Shown one piece after another: positions 33,886 to 42,399 of a stretch of DNA of 51,178 nucleotides. The notes under the pieces are model-generated. The model was given only the letters and a program-made list of their open reading frames with translations, ran no database searches and was not told the DNA's origin. Source of the DNA: Acetobacteraceae bacterium (GTDB lineage Bacteria; Pseudomonadota; Alphaproteobacteria; Acetobacterales; Acetobacteraceae); assembly GCA_947373495.1 (NCBI GenBank), contig CANBXZ010000007.1, positions 1-51,178 of the forward strand, read 5' to 3'. Within the stretch, counting starts at the first letter, position 1. Every line of letters begins with the position of its first letter. The position numbers and the translations under genes are program-made.

Positions 33886-34895
33886 GGCCGCACCAGTTCA
33901 TCGCCGGCATGCAGGCCGGAGAGCACCTCCACCCCGCCCTCCCGCGCCGGCCCGCGCTGCACCGGCACCAGCGCGCCGGAGGCCAACCTGGCCAGGTCGG
34001 TGCCTGGTGCCGCCAACAGGTAGTCGGCCGGCACCACCACCGCGGTACGACGGTCCGCCACCACCGTGACGCGCACCCGCTCGCCCACGAAGAAATCGCC
34101 GAGGCCGGCGCCCTCGGCATCCGCCACCACCTGGCCTTCCTGCAACTGCGGGTAGACCAGGCGGATGCGGCCTTCCCCCAGCATCGCGTCGGCGCGTTCC
34201 GCCAGGCCGCGGGCGCCCACCGCCACCGGGTCACCGGCGCGCAGGAAGCGGGCGTGGCGTTCCGGCAACCGCAGTCGCAGCACGTAGTGGTCGGTGGCGA
34301 TGCTGAACAGCATCTCGCCCGGCATCACCACGGCGCCCGGGGTGCCGCGCACCCGCAGCACCCGGCCCGCTTGCGGCGCCAAGACCTGGCCCTCGCGCTG
34401 CTGCTGTTCCACCACGGCGCGCTCGGCGCGGGTGGCGGCGGCCTGGGCCTCCACCACGTCCAGCGCGGTCTGGGTTTCCTCCAGCCGCACCTGGGTGGCG
34501 GCGCCGGTGGCGCGCAGCGTGCGGGTGCGGTCGTGGTCCAGCAGGGCCTGGCGGCGCTGCGCCGCCAGCGCGGCCAGCCGGGCATCCAGCGCGGCGATCT
34601 GCATCGCCAGCTTGGGGTCCTCCACTTCGGCCAGCAATTGGCCGGGCGCCACCGCATCGCCCTCCCGCACGGCCAGGCTGCGCAAGGTGCCGGCGATGCG
34701 GGTGCGAGCCTCGACCTCGCGCATGCTCTCCACCGTGGCGAAGACCGGCTTGCGGTCCTCCACCTGGGTGGTGGTGACGCTGAAGGGCGCCTGGGCCTGA
34801 GCCTGAGCCTGGGCCTGGGCCTGGGCCGGCCCAGCCAGCAGCGGCACGGCCAATGCCAAGGCCGTCGTGAACCGCCGCATGAATGCTTTCGCCAT
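33882..34895 (-). CDS. RND efflux membrane-fusion (periplasmic adaptor) protein
   Basis: A ~337-residue HlyD/AcrA-type adaptor. The signal peptide ends in a run of about six Ala-Gln pairs. The lipoyl halves are VREGDAVAPGQLLAEVEDP and GQVLAPQAGRVLRVRGTPG, flanking an alpha-hairpin with coiled-coil character (residues ~95-165). A beta-barrel and membrane-proximal domain follow. The start is ATG 34895 (MAKAFMRR); a TTG at 34907 is also possible. It is translationally coupled to the RND permease. Confidence 0.92.
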   Translation of the reverse strand: MAKAFMRRFTTALALAVPLLAGPAQAQAQAQAQAQAPFSVTTTQVEDRKPVFATVESMREVEARTRIAGTLRSLAVREGDAVAPGQLLAEVEDPKLAMQIAALDARLAALAAQRRQALLDHDRTRTLRATGAATQVRLEETQTALDVVEAQAAATRAERAVVEQQQREGQVLAPQAGRVLRVRGTPGAVVMPGEMLFSIATDHYVLRLRLPERHARFLRAGDPVAVGARGLAERADAMLGEGRIRLVYPQLQEGQVVADAEGAGLGDFFVGERVRVTVVADRRTAVVVPADYLLAAPGTDLARLASGALVPVQRGPAREGGVEVLSGLHAGDELVRP

Positions 34896-34920
34896 GGCCA
34901 GCCCCAAGGTATGTTCTTTT

Positions 34921-34934
34921 TGAATTAGAATTCA
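34921..34934. promoter_or_regulatory. Palindrome in the RND operon promoter
   Basis: TGAATT-AG-AATTCA is a perfect dyad in an AT-rich island (about 34911-34950) just upstream of the RND operon. On the minus strand TATAAG (-10-like) lies beside it. It probably binds a TetR- or MarR-type repressor, but none is encoded next to it. Confidence 0.5.
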
Positions 34935-35391
34935 CTTATATAAAAAGCAAGCCTGATCCACGCGCCCCTCTCTGATGACCCGCCTGCCGGCAGGATCGCC
35001 CAGGCCGTGGCGACCATCCGGGGGGGATGAACCAAGCCCGGGCCACACCCGAGTTTCCCCTCGGGCTGCGCGGCGGAGGCCAGTTCACCGCCGCCAGGCC
35101 CGCCTTCCCGGCCGGCCAGGCGTCCCCCCATCCCCTGCAGCAATTCTGCAATGCGCCTGGTTGGGTCGACCGCGCTTTCCCCCCCCCAGCACCTCGATGT
35201 CGCGCTGGCTTACCCGGAAGCCGAGGTCGGACTGCTCGCGCCTCGGCTTTGGCGTGGCGGGGATGCCGAGGGCCTGCACCGTCACGGTGATGCCGGGCCG
35301 CTGTTGCGCCCGGGGATGGCGAAGCGTGGCACCCCGCCGGCAGCGCCGGTGGCCGCCAGCAGGGCTGGGCGCGAGACCATGGCGGCTTGCT
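34935..35391. other. Gene-free interval between RND operon and ABC importer operon
   Basis: These ~450 bases contain no recognisable gene. Short open frames lack known motifs. A run of nine C occurs at 35179-35187. The stretch 35180-35290 reads on the minus strand as PGITVTVQALGIPATPKPRR and more, without a family match I can name; it could be a decayed gene. Confidence 0.5.
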
Positions 35392-36207
35392 TCAGCGCAG
35401 GGTGGGGTCCAGCCGGTCGCGCAGCCAATCGCCCAGCAGCGAGACCGACAATGTCGTCAGCACGATGACCGCGGCCGGCGACAGCAATATCCACGGCGCG
35501 CGGGTGAGATATTCGCGCCCATAGCCAACCATGTTGCCCAACGACGAAGCCGGGGGCTGCACGCCGAGGCCCAGGAAGCTCAGCCCGCTTTCCAGCAGGA
35601 TCACTTCCGGGAAGACCAGCGTCATGCTGACGATCAGCGTGGAGGCGATGTTCGGCAGCACATGCCGGCCGTAGAGGCGGCAGGCCGAAGCCCCGAGTTG
35701 CCGTACCGCCGCCGCATAGCCTTGCGCACCGGCCGAAACCGCCAGGCCCCGGGCAATGCGCGCATAGCGTTCCCAGCCATGCAGCCCCAACAGCAGCACC
35801 AGCAACCCCAGCGCATTGCCGAAGAAGGCCAGCACCGAGAGCGCCAGGATCAGGAACGGCATTGCCGCCTGGAAATCCGCCAGCGCCATGACCAGCTGCT
35901 CCACCACGCCGCGGAAATGCGCGGCCAGGAAGCCCAGCGTGGTGCCGACCACCGCCGAGATCACCGTGGCGCCAAAGGCGATGAGCAGGCTCATGCGGAT
36001 GGAGGCGATCAGGCGCGAGAGCACGTCCCGCCCGAGTTCATCCGTGCCCAACGGGTGCAGCCAGGTGCCGCCCATGAAGGCCGGCGGCGCCAGGCGGTTG
36101 CGCAGATCGAGCGCCGTGGTGCCATAGGGCATCAGCACATCGGCCAGCAACGCCACGGCCAGCATCAACGCCAGCCAGCCCAGCGCCACGCGCACCAGCG
36201 CCGGCAT
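35392..36207 (-). CDS. Peptide/nickel-type ABC transporter permease (DppC-like)
   Basis: A 271-residue inner-membrane protein with an N-terminal helix, then the DppC motif HPLGTDELGRDVLSRLIASIRMSL (~51-74). Further helices follow, with the ATPase-contact EAA loop near GASACRLYGRHVLPNI (~172-187). The ending LSFLGLGVQPPASSLGNM is typical of the family. Its ATG overlaps the stop of the DppB-like gene as TGATG. It is the last gene of the sulfatase-importer operon. Confidence 0.94.
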   Translation of the reverse strand: MPALVRVALGWLALMLAVALLADVLMPYGTTALDLRNRLAPPAFMGGTWLHPLGTDELGRDVLSRLIASIRMSLLIAFGATVISAVVGTTLGFLAAHFRGVVEQLVMALADFQAAMPFLILALSVLAFFGNALGLLVLLLGLHGWERYARIARGLAVSAGAQGYAAAVRQLGASACRLYGRHVLPNIASTLIVSMTLVFPEVILLESGLSFLGLGVQPPASSLGNMVGYGREYLTRAPWILLSPAAVIVLTTLSVSLLGDWLRDRLDPTLR

Positions 36208-37133
36208 CAGCGACTGCCTCCGCGACGCAGGCGCGGGTCCAGCGCGCCGTACAGCAAATCAACCACCAGGTTGGCGGTGACCATGGTGGCGGCGACCAGC
36301 AGCAGGATGCACTGCACCACCGCCAGGTCGCGATTCGCCACCGCCACCACCAGCAGGCGGCCGACGCCAGGCCAGGAGAACACGCTTTCCACCACCACGG
36401 CGCCGGCGATCAGGCTGCCCACCATGAAGCCGATGATGGTGACGGTGGGAATGGCGGCATTCGGCAGCGCGTGGTTGCGCACCACCTGCGCCCAGGGCAC
36501 GCCCTTGGCACTGGCGGTGCGGATGTAGCTCTGCCCCAACACCTCCAGCATCGCGGAGCGGGTAAAGCGCGCCAGCACCGCGGCGCCACCGACGCCCAGC
36601 GTGATGATGGGCAGCACAGCGTGGCGCCAACTCTCCTGCCCGCCAGAAGGCAGCCAGCCCAGATGCACCGCGAACACCAGCACCAGCAGCAGGCCGAGCA
36701 CGAAGGACGGTACGGTGAAACCGGCGACAGCCAGCAGCATCACCACCCGGTCGGGCCAGGAATTGCGATGCAGCGCCGCATAGACGCCCGCTGGAATGCC
36801 AATGCCAAGCTTGATCAACAGCGCCGGCACGGTCAGCGCCAGCGTGGTGGGAATGCGCTCACCCACCAGCACGATGGCGTCGCGGCCATCGCGCATCGAC
36901 CGGCCCAGGTCCCCGCTGGCGATGGCACCGAAATAGCTGAGGTATTGCCGCCATAACGGCTCGTCCAACCCCCAGGCCTTGCGGAAGGCGGCGACCGCTT
37001 CAGGCGGTGCATCCACGCTCATGATCAGCAAGGCCGGGTCGCCGGAAAGTCGCAGCACGACGAAGGCAAAGCTCACGACCAGCGCGATGGTCAGCAACGC
37101 GCGCGCCAGGCGCAGCGTCAGGAAGCGCAGCAT
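36207..37133 (-). CDS. Peptide/nickel-type ABC transporter permease (DppB-like)
   Basis: A 308-residue, six-helix permease. The N-terminal MLRFLTLRLARALLTIALVV helix, the periplasmic segment FGAIASGDLGRSM and the EAA loop IRTASAKGVPWAQVVRNHALPNA are typical of DppB. The start ATG 37133 overlaps the preceding ATPase stop (TGATG), as does its own stop with the next permease. It is the partner of the DppC-like permease. Confidence 0.94.
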   Translation of the reverse strand: MLRFLTLRLARALLTIALVVSFAFVVLRLSGDPALLIMSVDAPPEAVAAFRKAWGLDEPLWRQYLSYFGAIASGDLGRSMRDGRDAIVLVGERIPTTLALTVPALLIKLGIGIPAGVYAALHRNSWPDRVVMLLAVAGFTVPSFVLGLLLVLVFAVHLGWLPSGGQESWRHAVLPIITLGVGGAAVLARFTRSAMLEVLGQSYIRTASAKGVPWAQVVRNHALPNAAIPTVTIIGFMVGSLIAGAVVVESVFSWPGVGRLLVVAVANRDLAVVQCILLLVAATMVTANLVVDLLYGALDPRLRRGGSR

Positions 37134-38080
37134 CAGGCCGTCTCCGCCAAATGGCAGGCAACCAGCCGGGCATCGGCACGCGGCAGCAGCAGCGGTGCCT
37201 CCACGGTACAACGCGGCAGCGCCACCGGGCAGCGCGGATGGAAGGCGCAACCGCTCGGCCGGTCGGCAGGGTTGGGCGGGTCGCCCTGCAGCACCTGCCG
37301 CGGCTGGCCACGCTTGCTCGGGTGCGGAATGGCGCTGACCAGCGCGCGCGAATAGGGGTGCGCCGGGGCGTGCAGCACGGCGTCGGGCTCACCTTCCTCG
37401 ACGATGCGGCCGAGATACATCACCGCGACGCGCCGGCTCATCTGCCGCACCGCGCGCAGGTCGTGGCTGATGAACAGCAGCGCCATGCCGAAGCGTTGCT
37501 GCAGTTCCACCAGCAGGTTCATCACCTGCGCCTGGATCGAGACATCCAGCGCGCTGATCGGCTCGTCGCACACCAGCAGTTCCGGCGCCGTCGCCAGGGC
37601 GCGCGCCAGCACCGCGCGTTGCCGCTGGCCGCCGGAGAGTTCGTGCGGGTAGCGCGCGGCCTGGTCTGCGCGCAGGCCCACGGCGGCCAGCAGTTCGTCC
37701 ACGCGTGGCGCCAAGCCATGGATCGCGGCGGGCTCCGCCACCTGCGCGCCGATTGGCAAGCGGCGGTCCAGCGCGCCGAGCGGGTCTTGATACACCATCT
37801 GCATGCGGGCACGGCTGGCGCGCCAGGCGGAGGTGCCAAGGGCGGGCATCGGCGCACCGGCGAAGCTGACATTGCCTTCGTCCGGCGTTTCCAGCCCCAG
37901 TACCAGGCGCCCGGTGGTGGATTTGCCGCAGCCGCTTTCACCCACCAGGCCGAGCGTCTGCCCAGACTCCAGGCGCAGCGAAACGCCATCCACCGCCTGC
38001 ACCGCCACCGGCTGGCCGAACAGCCCACGGCGCATGGTGTAGCGCCGGACCAGCCCTTCCGCCTGAAGCAAGGTCGTCAT
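37133..38080 (-). CDS. Oligopeptide/dipeptide-type ABC ATPase (DppF-like)
   Basis: A 315-residue protein with Walker A GESGCGKST (~47-55), Q-loop MVYQDPLGALD, signature LSGGQRQR and Walker B LLVCDEPISALD. The C-terminal oligopeptide-type extension has a Cys-containing FHPRCPVALPRC motif. The ATG overlaps the stop of the DppD-like ATPase (ATGA). It forms the heterodimeric motor with that protein. Confidence 0.95.
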   Translation of the reverse strand: MTTLLQAEGLVRRYTMRRGLFGQPVAVQAVDGVSLRLESGQTLGLVGESGCGKSTTGRLVLGLETPDEGNVSFAGAPMPALGTSAWRASRARMQMVYQDPLGALDRRLPIGAQVAEPAAIHGLAPRVDELLAAVGLRADQAARYPHELSGGQRQRAVLARALATAPELLVCDEPISALDVSIQAQVMNLLVELQQRFGMALLFISHDLRAVRQMSRRVAVMYLGRIVEEGEPDAVLHAPAHPYSRALVSAIPHPSKRGQPRQVLQGDPPNPADRPSGCAFHPRCPVALPRCTVEAPLLLPRADARLVACHLAETA

Positions 38081-39045
38081 GCCGCCACTGGCCATTCTGC
38101 CGCGCGCAGGCAGGCCACGGCGTGGCTTGGCGCCACATGCTGCGCGAGGGGCGGCATGGCCGCACATGCTGGCTGGCCAACGGGGCAGCGTGGCGCAAAG
38201 GCGCAGCCGGGCGGCAACGCGCCGGGTTCCGGAACACCGCCCGGTATCGCCAGCAGCGGCGAGCGCGGGCCATGCAGCGGTGGCAGCGCGGCCATCAACC
38301 CCTGCGCGTAGGGGTGGCGCGGGCCGGCAAAGAAGCGCGTGGACGGCGCCTGTTCCACCAGGCGGCCAGCATACATCACGGCCACGCGGTCGCAGGTTTC
38401 CGCCACCACGCCCAGGTCGTGGCTGATCAGCACCAGCGCCATGCCGAGCTCTCGCCGCAGCGCCTGCAACAGGTCGAGGATCTGCGCCTGGATGGTCACG
38501 TCCAGCGCCGTCGTCGGCTCATCAGCAATCAGCAATTCCGGGCGCCCGGCCAATGCCATCGCAATCATCACCCGCTGGTTCTGCCCGCCGCTGAGTTCGT
38601 GCGGAAAGGCGTCCAGGCGGCGGGTGGCATCGGGAATGCCGACCAGGTCGAACAGCCGCTTCGCCTCGGCCCGCGCCGCCGCCCCCACCAGGCCGCGATG
38701 CAACCGCAGCGCTTCCTGCACCTGGCGGCCCAGCCGATGCACCGGGTTCAGCGCACTCGCCGGGTCCTGGAAGATCATGGCCACGCGGCCACCACGCATC
38801 CGGTCCAGCGCGGCCGGCGCGGCGTGCAGGATCTCCGCGCCATCCAGCTTGACGCTGCCGGCGACGCGCGCCTTGGCCGGCAGCAGGCCCAGCGCCGCCA
38901 GCCAGGTGACACTTTTGCCACAGCCGCTTTCGCCGACCATGCCGAGCGCTTCGCCTGGTGCAACGCCGAGGTCGATTGCGTCCACCACCGTGGCGCCGTC
39001 GAACGCCACGCTGAGTCCGGTCAGTTGCAGCAGCGGGGCAGCCAT
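38077..39045 (-). CDS. Oligopeptide/dipeptide-type ABC ATPase (DppD-like)
   Basis: A 322-residue protein with Walker A GESGCGKSV, Q-loop IFQDPASALNPV, signature LSGGQNQR and Walker B LLIADEPTTALDV. The C-terminal Cys motif is FAPRCPVGQPAC. The start MAAPLLQLTG at 39045 coincides with the stop of the 29-codon ORF (TGATG). It is coupled at its 3' end to the DppF-like gene. Confidence 0.95.
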   Translation of the reverse strand: MAAPLLQLTGLSVAFDGATVVDAIDLGVAPGEALGMVGESGCGKSVTWLAALGLLPAKARVAGSVKLDGAEILHAAPAALDRMRGGRVAMIFQDPASALNPVHRLGRQVQEALRLHRGLVGAAARAEAKRLFDLVGIPDATRRLDAFPHELSGGQNQRVMIAMALAGRPELLIADEPTTALDVTIQAQILDLLQALRRELGMALVLISHDLGVVAETCDRVAVMYAGRLVEQAPSTRFFAGPRHPYAQGLMAALPPLHGPRSPLLAIPGGVPEPGALPPGCAFAPRCPVGQPACAAMPPLAQHVAPSHAVACLRAAEWPVAA

Positions 39046-39134
39046 CAGCCCGGGAACCGCAGATTGGGGCCGCGCACATCCATGGTCCAGGCCTTCGCGG
39101 TGCGCCACTGGATATCGCGTCGGGTGAGGTGCAT
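39045..39134 (-). CDS. 29-residue ORF homologous to the C-terminal tail of the neighbouring binding protein
   Basis: The peptide begins MHLTRRDIQWRTAKAW and contains MDVRGPNLRF. Its core RRDIQW..A.A..MDVR..N aligns with the binding protein's own tail RRDLKW..A.A..MDFR..N. Its ATG overlaps the binding-protein stop and its stop overlaps the DppD-like ATG, both as TGATG. It looks like the remnant 3' end of a second binding-protein gene kept as a translational bridge. Whether a stable peptide is made is unknown. Confidence 0.6.
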   Translation of the reverse strand: MHLTRRDIQWRTAKAWTMDVRGPNLRFPG

Positions 39135-40759
39135 CAGCCGCCCCAGTTCCTGGCGCGGAAGTCCATGGCGAAGGCCGGCGCCGCCTGCCACTTCAGGTCG
39201 CGCCGCTTGGCGGTGAAGGTGGCGTTCTGGTGCAGCACGGTATAGGCGGGGTCCTCGCGCTCGGCGATCTCCAGCAGGCGGCGGAACACGGCGCGGCGGC
39301 GGGCTCGGTCCGTGCTGGTTTCCAGTTCCACTGAAAGCCGGTTCATCTCCTCGTTCGTCCACTCGCCCATCTGCTGCTGCTGGCCATTCGGGCCATGCTG
39401 ATTGACGAGAGAGGAAACCGGGTCGTTGAACGCCGCTGAGTTGGACCAATCGCGAATGCCGCGCTGGGTTGAGGTGTCGAAGATCTGCTGCCAGTTCTCC
39501 TTCATTTCTATCTGTACGTTCAGGCCAACGGCCCGCCACATTTCCACCAGCACCTGCGCGGTCGCGACCTGGTTGGTGTAGTAGTTGTTCAGCAGCCGAT
39601 ACGGGATCGGCTCGCCCTTGTAGCCGGCCTCACGCAGCAGCCGGCGCGCCTCGGCCTGGTCGAAGGCCGGCACGCTCCAATCGGCCTGGTACATCGGGCC
39701 GTAGAACTCCCATTGCAGCCCCTTCGGCACCACGGTGCGGCCGCCCCACAGCGCATCCACAATGGCCTGGCGGTCGATCGCGTGGGTGAAGGCGCGGCGC
39801 ACCCGCGCGTCACGCAGTTGCGGGTGGGTCTTGTCGAACACCGTGATGCGGTGGTTCAGGATGGTGCTGCCCTTGACTTCAAAGGCACGGTTGCGTTCCA
39901 CCGTCTCGATCTGGTCCGGCGGCAGGTCGGTGGCCATGGTGTACTGGCCGGAGAGCAGGCCGTTGATGCGGCTGGACACCTCCGGCACCTCGACGAAGCG
40001 CAATTCCTTGATCGGCGGCCGGCCGCCCCAGTATTCGTCATGCGCCTCCAGCACCAGCATGCTGTCGGCGCGGAACTCGCGCACCTTGTAGGGGCCGGTC
40101 GTGACCGGCTTGCGGGCCCAGTCCAGCCAACTGGTCGCCGCCTCGAAGCCGCGGCGACTGACGATCTCGCTGCCGATGCGCGACAGCCGGCCTTCCAGCA
40201 CCACATCCGGCGTGCGGTTGACGAAGCGCACCGTGTGGCGGTCGATGATCTCGACCTTTTCCAGCGCCGGCAGCATGCGCCGCGCAATGGCCGGTACTTC
40301 CGGTGGCAGGCTCTTGCCGGCCAGGGAGGTGATCTCCGCCGTGGTGCGCATGGTCTGGCCCTGCAGGTCCGGGCGCATCCCTTCAGGGCCGAACATGCGT
40401 TCCGAGCCGAAGGAATAGGCCACGTCCTCGGCCGTCATGGTCTCGCCATTGTGGAACTTCACGCCGGGCCGCAGGGAGAATTCCACCGTGCGATCGTCGA
40501 CCCGCTTCCAACTGGTCGCCAGCATCGCCTCATCCTGCAGGGCGCCCTGGTAGTTGCGGCCGATCAGCCCCTCGAACAGCGAGGTCAGGAACACCCGCTC
40601 GCCGACATTGCTCTGCTCGCGCAGCGGTTCCAGCGAGTTGGTATTGCTGATCTTCTGCACCGCCACGGTCACCACCGGGCGGGTGTCGGCCTGCGCCAGC
40701 GCGGGCATCGGCAGGGCCAGGCCAAGCGCCAGCGCCTGCCTGCGGTTCAGCTTGCTCAT
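39134..40759 (-). CDS. Family-5 ABC transporter substrate-binding protein
   Basis: A 541-residue periplasmic receptor. The signal MSKLNRRQALALGLALPMPALAQA has a Tat-like twin Arg. The mature SBP_bac_5 fold includes the motif VEFSLRPGVKFHNGETMTAEDVAYSF (~100-125) and the usual VRRAFTHAIDRQAIVDALWGG region. The ATG overlaps the sulfatase stop (ATGA). Given the operon partner, the ligand may be a sulfate ester or phosphonate ester rather than a peptide; that is inference. Confidence 0.93.
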   Translation of the reverse strand: MSKLNRRQALALGLALPMPALAQADTRPVVTVAVQKISNTNSLEPLREQSNVGERVFLTSLFEGLIGRNYQGALQDEAMLATSWKRVDDRTVEFSLRPGVKFHNGETMTAEDVAYSFGSERMFGPEGMRPDLQGQTMRTTAEITSLAGKSLPPEVPAIARRMLPALEKVEIIDRHTVRFVNRTPDVVLEGRLSRIGSEIVSRRGFEAATSWLDWARKPVTTGPYKVREFRADSMLVLEAHDEYWGGRPPIKELRFVEVPEVSSRINGLLSGQYTMATDLPPDQIETVERNRAFEVKGSTILNHRITVFDKTHPQLRDARVRRAFTHAIDRQAIVDALWGGRTVVPKGLQWEFYGPMYQADWSVPAFDQAEARRLLREAGYKGEPIPYRLLNNYYTNQVATAQVLVEMWRAVGLNVQIEMKENWQQIFDTSTQRGIRDWSNSAAFNDPVSSLVNQHGPNGQQQQMGEWTNEEMNRLSVELETSTDRARRRAVFRRLLEIAEREDPAYTVLHQNATFTAKRRDLKWQAAPAFAMDFRARNWGG

Positions 40760-42291
40760 CGACGATTCTCCAGGCCCATGCGCGAGCCGCGGTAGGCGGT
40801 GAGGGTGCGTTCGGCGTGGTTCAGCCGCCAGGACAGCGCGCGCTGCGCGTAGTCCTTCACCAGGCTGGCGAAGGCAGGCTCCTCCGCCAGGTTGCGCAGT
40901 TGCGCCGGGTCCGCCGCCAGGTCGAAGAACAGCGGCGGCAGCGCGGCGAAGTGGACGTACTTGTACTTCTCGTCCTGCACCACGCAGAGCGAGCATTGGT
41001 CCATCTCCAGCCCCAGCGCACCTTCAGGTCGGCCGCTGCTGAAGATCACGTCGCGGAAGTCGAACTCATAATGCAGTAGGTCGCGCCAGCCCTGCGGCGC
41101 ACCCCCGGCCATGAAGGGCAGCAGCGAGGCACCGTCGCAGGCGCGCGGGATTTCGCCGCCGAGCCAATCAAGGATGGTCGGCATCACGTCCACCGCCTCG
41201 GTCGGCGCGCGTTCCACCTGGCCGGCGCGGCCGGGATGGTCGGGGTCCTTGACCACCAGCGGCACGCGGAAGCTCTCGTCGAAATAGCCGATCTTGCCGA
41301 GCAGGTAGTGGTCGCCCAGTTGCTCGCCATGGTCACTGGTGAACACCACCAGCGTGTCCTTCCACTGGTTGGTCTCATCCAGCCAGGCGAAGACGCGGCC
41401 GAGGTTGTCGTCCACCTCGGAAATCAGCCCGGCATAGGTCGCGCGCATCTGGCGCACCGCGGCCTCATCCAACTCGCTGGCCGAGCCGCCGGCGCCGTGG
41501 AAGAAGCTGCCCTGCGGAATGCCCTTCAGGTAGAAATCCAGCAGCGGGTGCTGCTGTGCTTCCGTCGCCACGTCGGGCGCGCGCACCGGGCCGGGCATCT
41601 CGGCGGGGCGGTACATCGCGTGGTAGGGCGCCGGCGCGATGAAGGGCGGGTGCGGCCGGTAGTAGCCCAGGTGCAGGAACCAGGGCTGCTCGCCCTTGCC
41701 CTTCAGGTAGCTCAGCGCCCGGTCGGTGAAGTAGGCGCTGTCGGAAAGCTCGCGCGGAATACGGCAGGGGCGGTCGGTCACGCCGGGCACCGCGTCCTCG
41801 CCCTCCGGCAGCCAGATGTCCTCGCGCTTCTCGGGCAGCTTGTAGCCCTTGTGCGCCAGCCAGCCGAAATAGCCGTCCATCGTCGGCTCGAAGTCGCCGA
41901 CATTGCGGAAGCCGTCCATCGTCTCGCCCAGATGGGTGAAGCGCGGGTCCTTCGGGCCGGTGGTGCGCGGGTCCGGCGTGGTGGTGGTGTAGCCGATCAG
42001 CGCCGGGTCATAGCCGGTGCGGCGCAGCGCCTTGCCCAGGTTGAAATGGCGCGCATCCAGCGGCACCGTGTTCTGCACTGCCCGATGGTTCATCAGGTAC
42101 AGCCCGGTCAGCAGGCTGGCACGCGCCGGGCCGCAGGGCACCGCGTTGGTCACGTGGTTGGCGAAGGTCACGCCTTCGGCGCATAGCCGGTCGAGGTTCG
42201 GCGTGCGCAGAAAATCGGCGCCCAGCTTCGGCACGAAATCCGCGCGCCACTGGTCCACCACGATGAGCAACACATTCCGCCGCCGCGCCAT
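40756..42291 (-). CDS. Formylglycine-dependent sulfatase / phosphonate monoester hydrolase
   Basis: A 511-residue alkaline-phosphatase-superfamily enzyme. The CxPxR motif is C53-G-P-A-R57, where Cys becomes formylglycine. Metal and substrate residues appear as D13 (VVDQWRAD), D320-H321 (FTSDHGEQLGD), K333 and H214 (YRPHPPF), with N74, Y101 and T103. The spacing from C53 to most of these matches the Rhizobium phosphonate monoester hydrolase set as I recall it. There is no signal peptide, so it acts in the cytosol on an imported substrate. It is first in the ABC importer operon, with a strong GGAGG site 6 bases before the ATG. Confidence 0.92.
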   Translation of the reverse strand: MARRRNVLLIVVDQWRADFVPKLGADFLRTPNLDRLCAEGVTFANHVTNAVPCGPARASLLTGLYLMNHRAVQNTVPLDARHFNLGKALRRTGYDPALIGYTTTTPDPRTTGPKDPRFTHLGETMDGFRNVGDFEPTMDGYFGWLAHKGYKLPEKREDIWLPEGEDAVPGVTDRPCRIPRELSDSAYFTDRALSYLKGKGEQPWFLHLGYYRPHPPFIAPAPYHAMYRPAEMPGPVRAPDVATEAQQHPLLDFYLKGIPQGSFFHGAGGSASELDEAAVRQMRATYAGLISEVDDNLGRVFAWLDETNQWKDTLVVFTSDHGEQLGDHYLLGKIGYFDESFRVPLVVKDPDHPGRAGQVERAPTEAVDVMPTILDWLGGEIPRACDGASLLPFMAGGAPQGWRDLLHYEFDFRDVIFSSGRPEGALGLEMDQCSLCVVQDEKYKYVHFAALPPLFFDLAADPAQLRNLAEEPAFASLVKDYAQRALSWRLNHAERTLTAYRGSRMGLENRR

Positions 42292-42293
42292 CA

Positions 42294-42316
42294 GCCGCCT
42301 CCGCCAAGGCGGCGGC
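42294..42316 (-). promoter_or_regulatory. Hairpin covering the sulfatase ribosome-binding site
   Basis: GCCGCC (42294-42299) pairs with GGCGGC (42311-42316), and an inner CCGCC/GGCGG dyad gives an alternative. In the leftward mRNA this stem includes the GGAGG ribosome-binding site (42298-42302), so folding could limit translation of the operon's first gene. Chance pairing in GC-rich DNA is possible. Confidence 0.35.
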
Positions 42317-42399
42317 GTTTAACAATTGGCTGACACAGCCGGATGACGGATTGAAGGCAGCACCATGACAAAGGGCATCCCGGTGCCCGCGCTCGCGCC

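Noticed and set aside
30562-34023. A 1,153-codon open frame on the plus strand opposite the RND genes
   Set aside because: It is an antisense shadow rich in His/Gln/Arg. The minus strand encodes a complete RND permease with conserved DD motif.
35085-35285. A 66-codon minus-strand frame in the gene-free interval
   Set aside because: It begins plausibly but runs into low-complexity Arg/Gly sequence, and no family can be named; it is mentioned only in the interval description.
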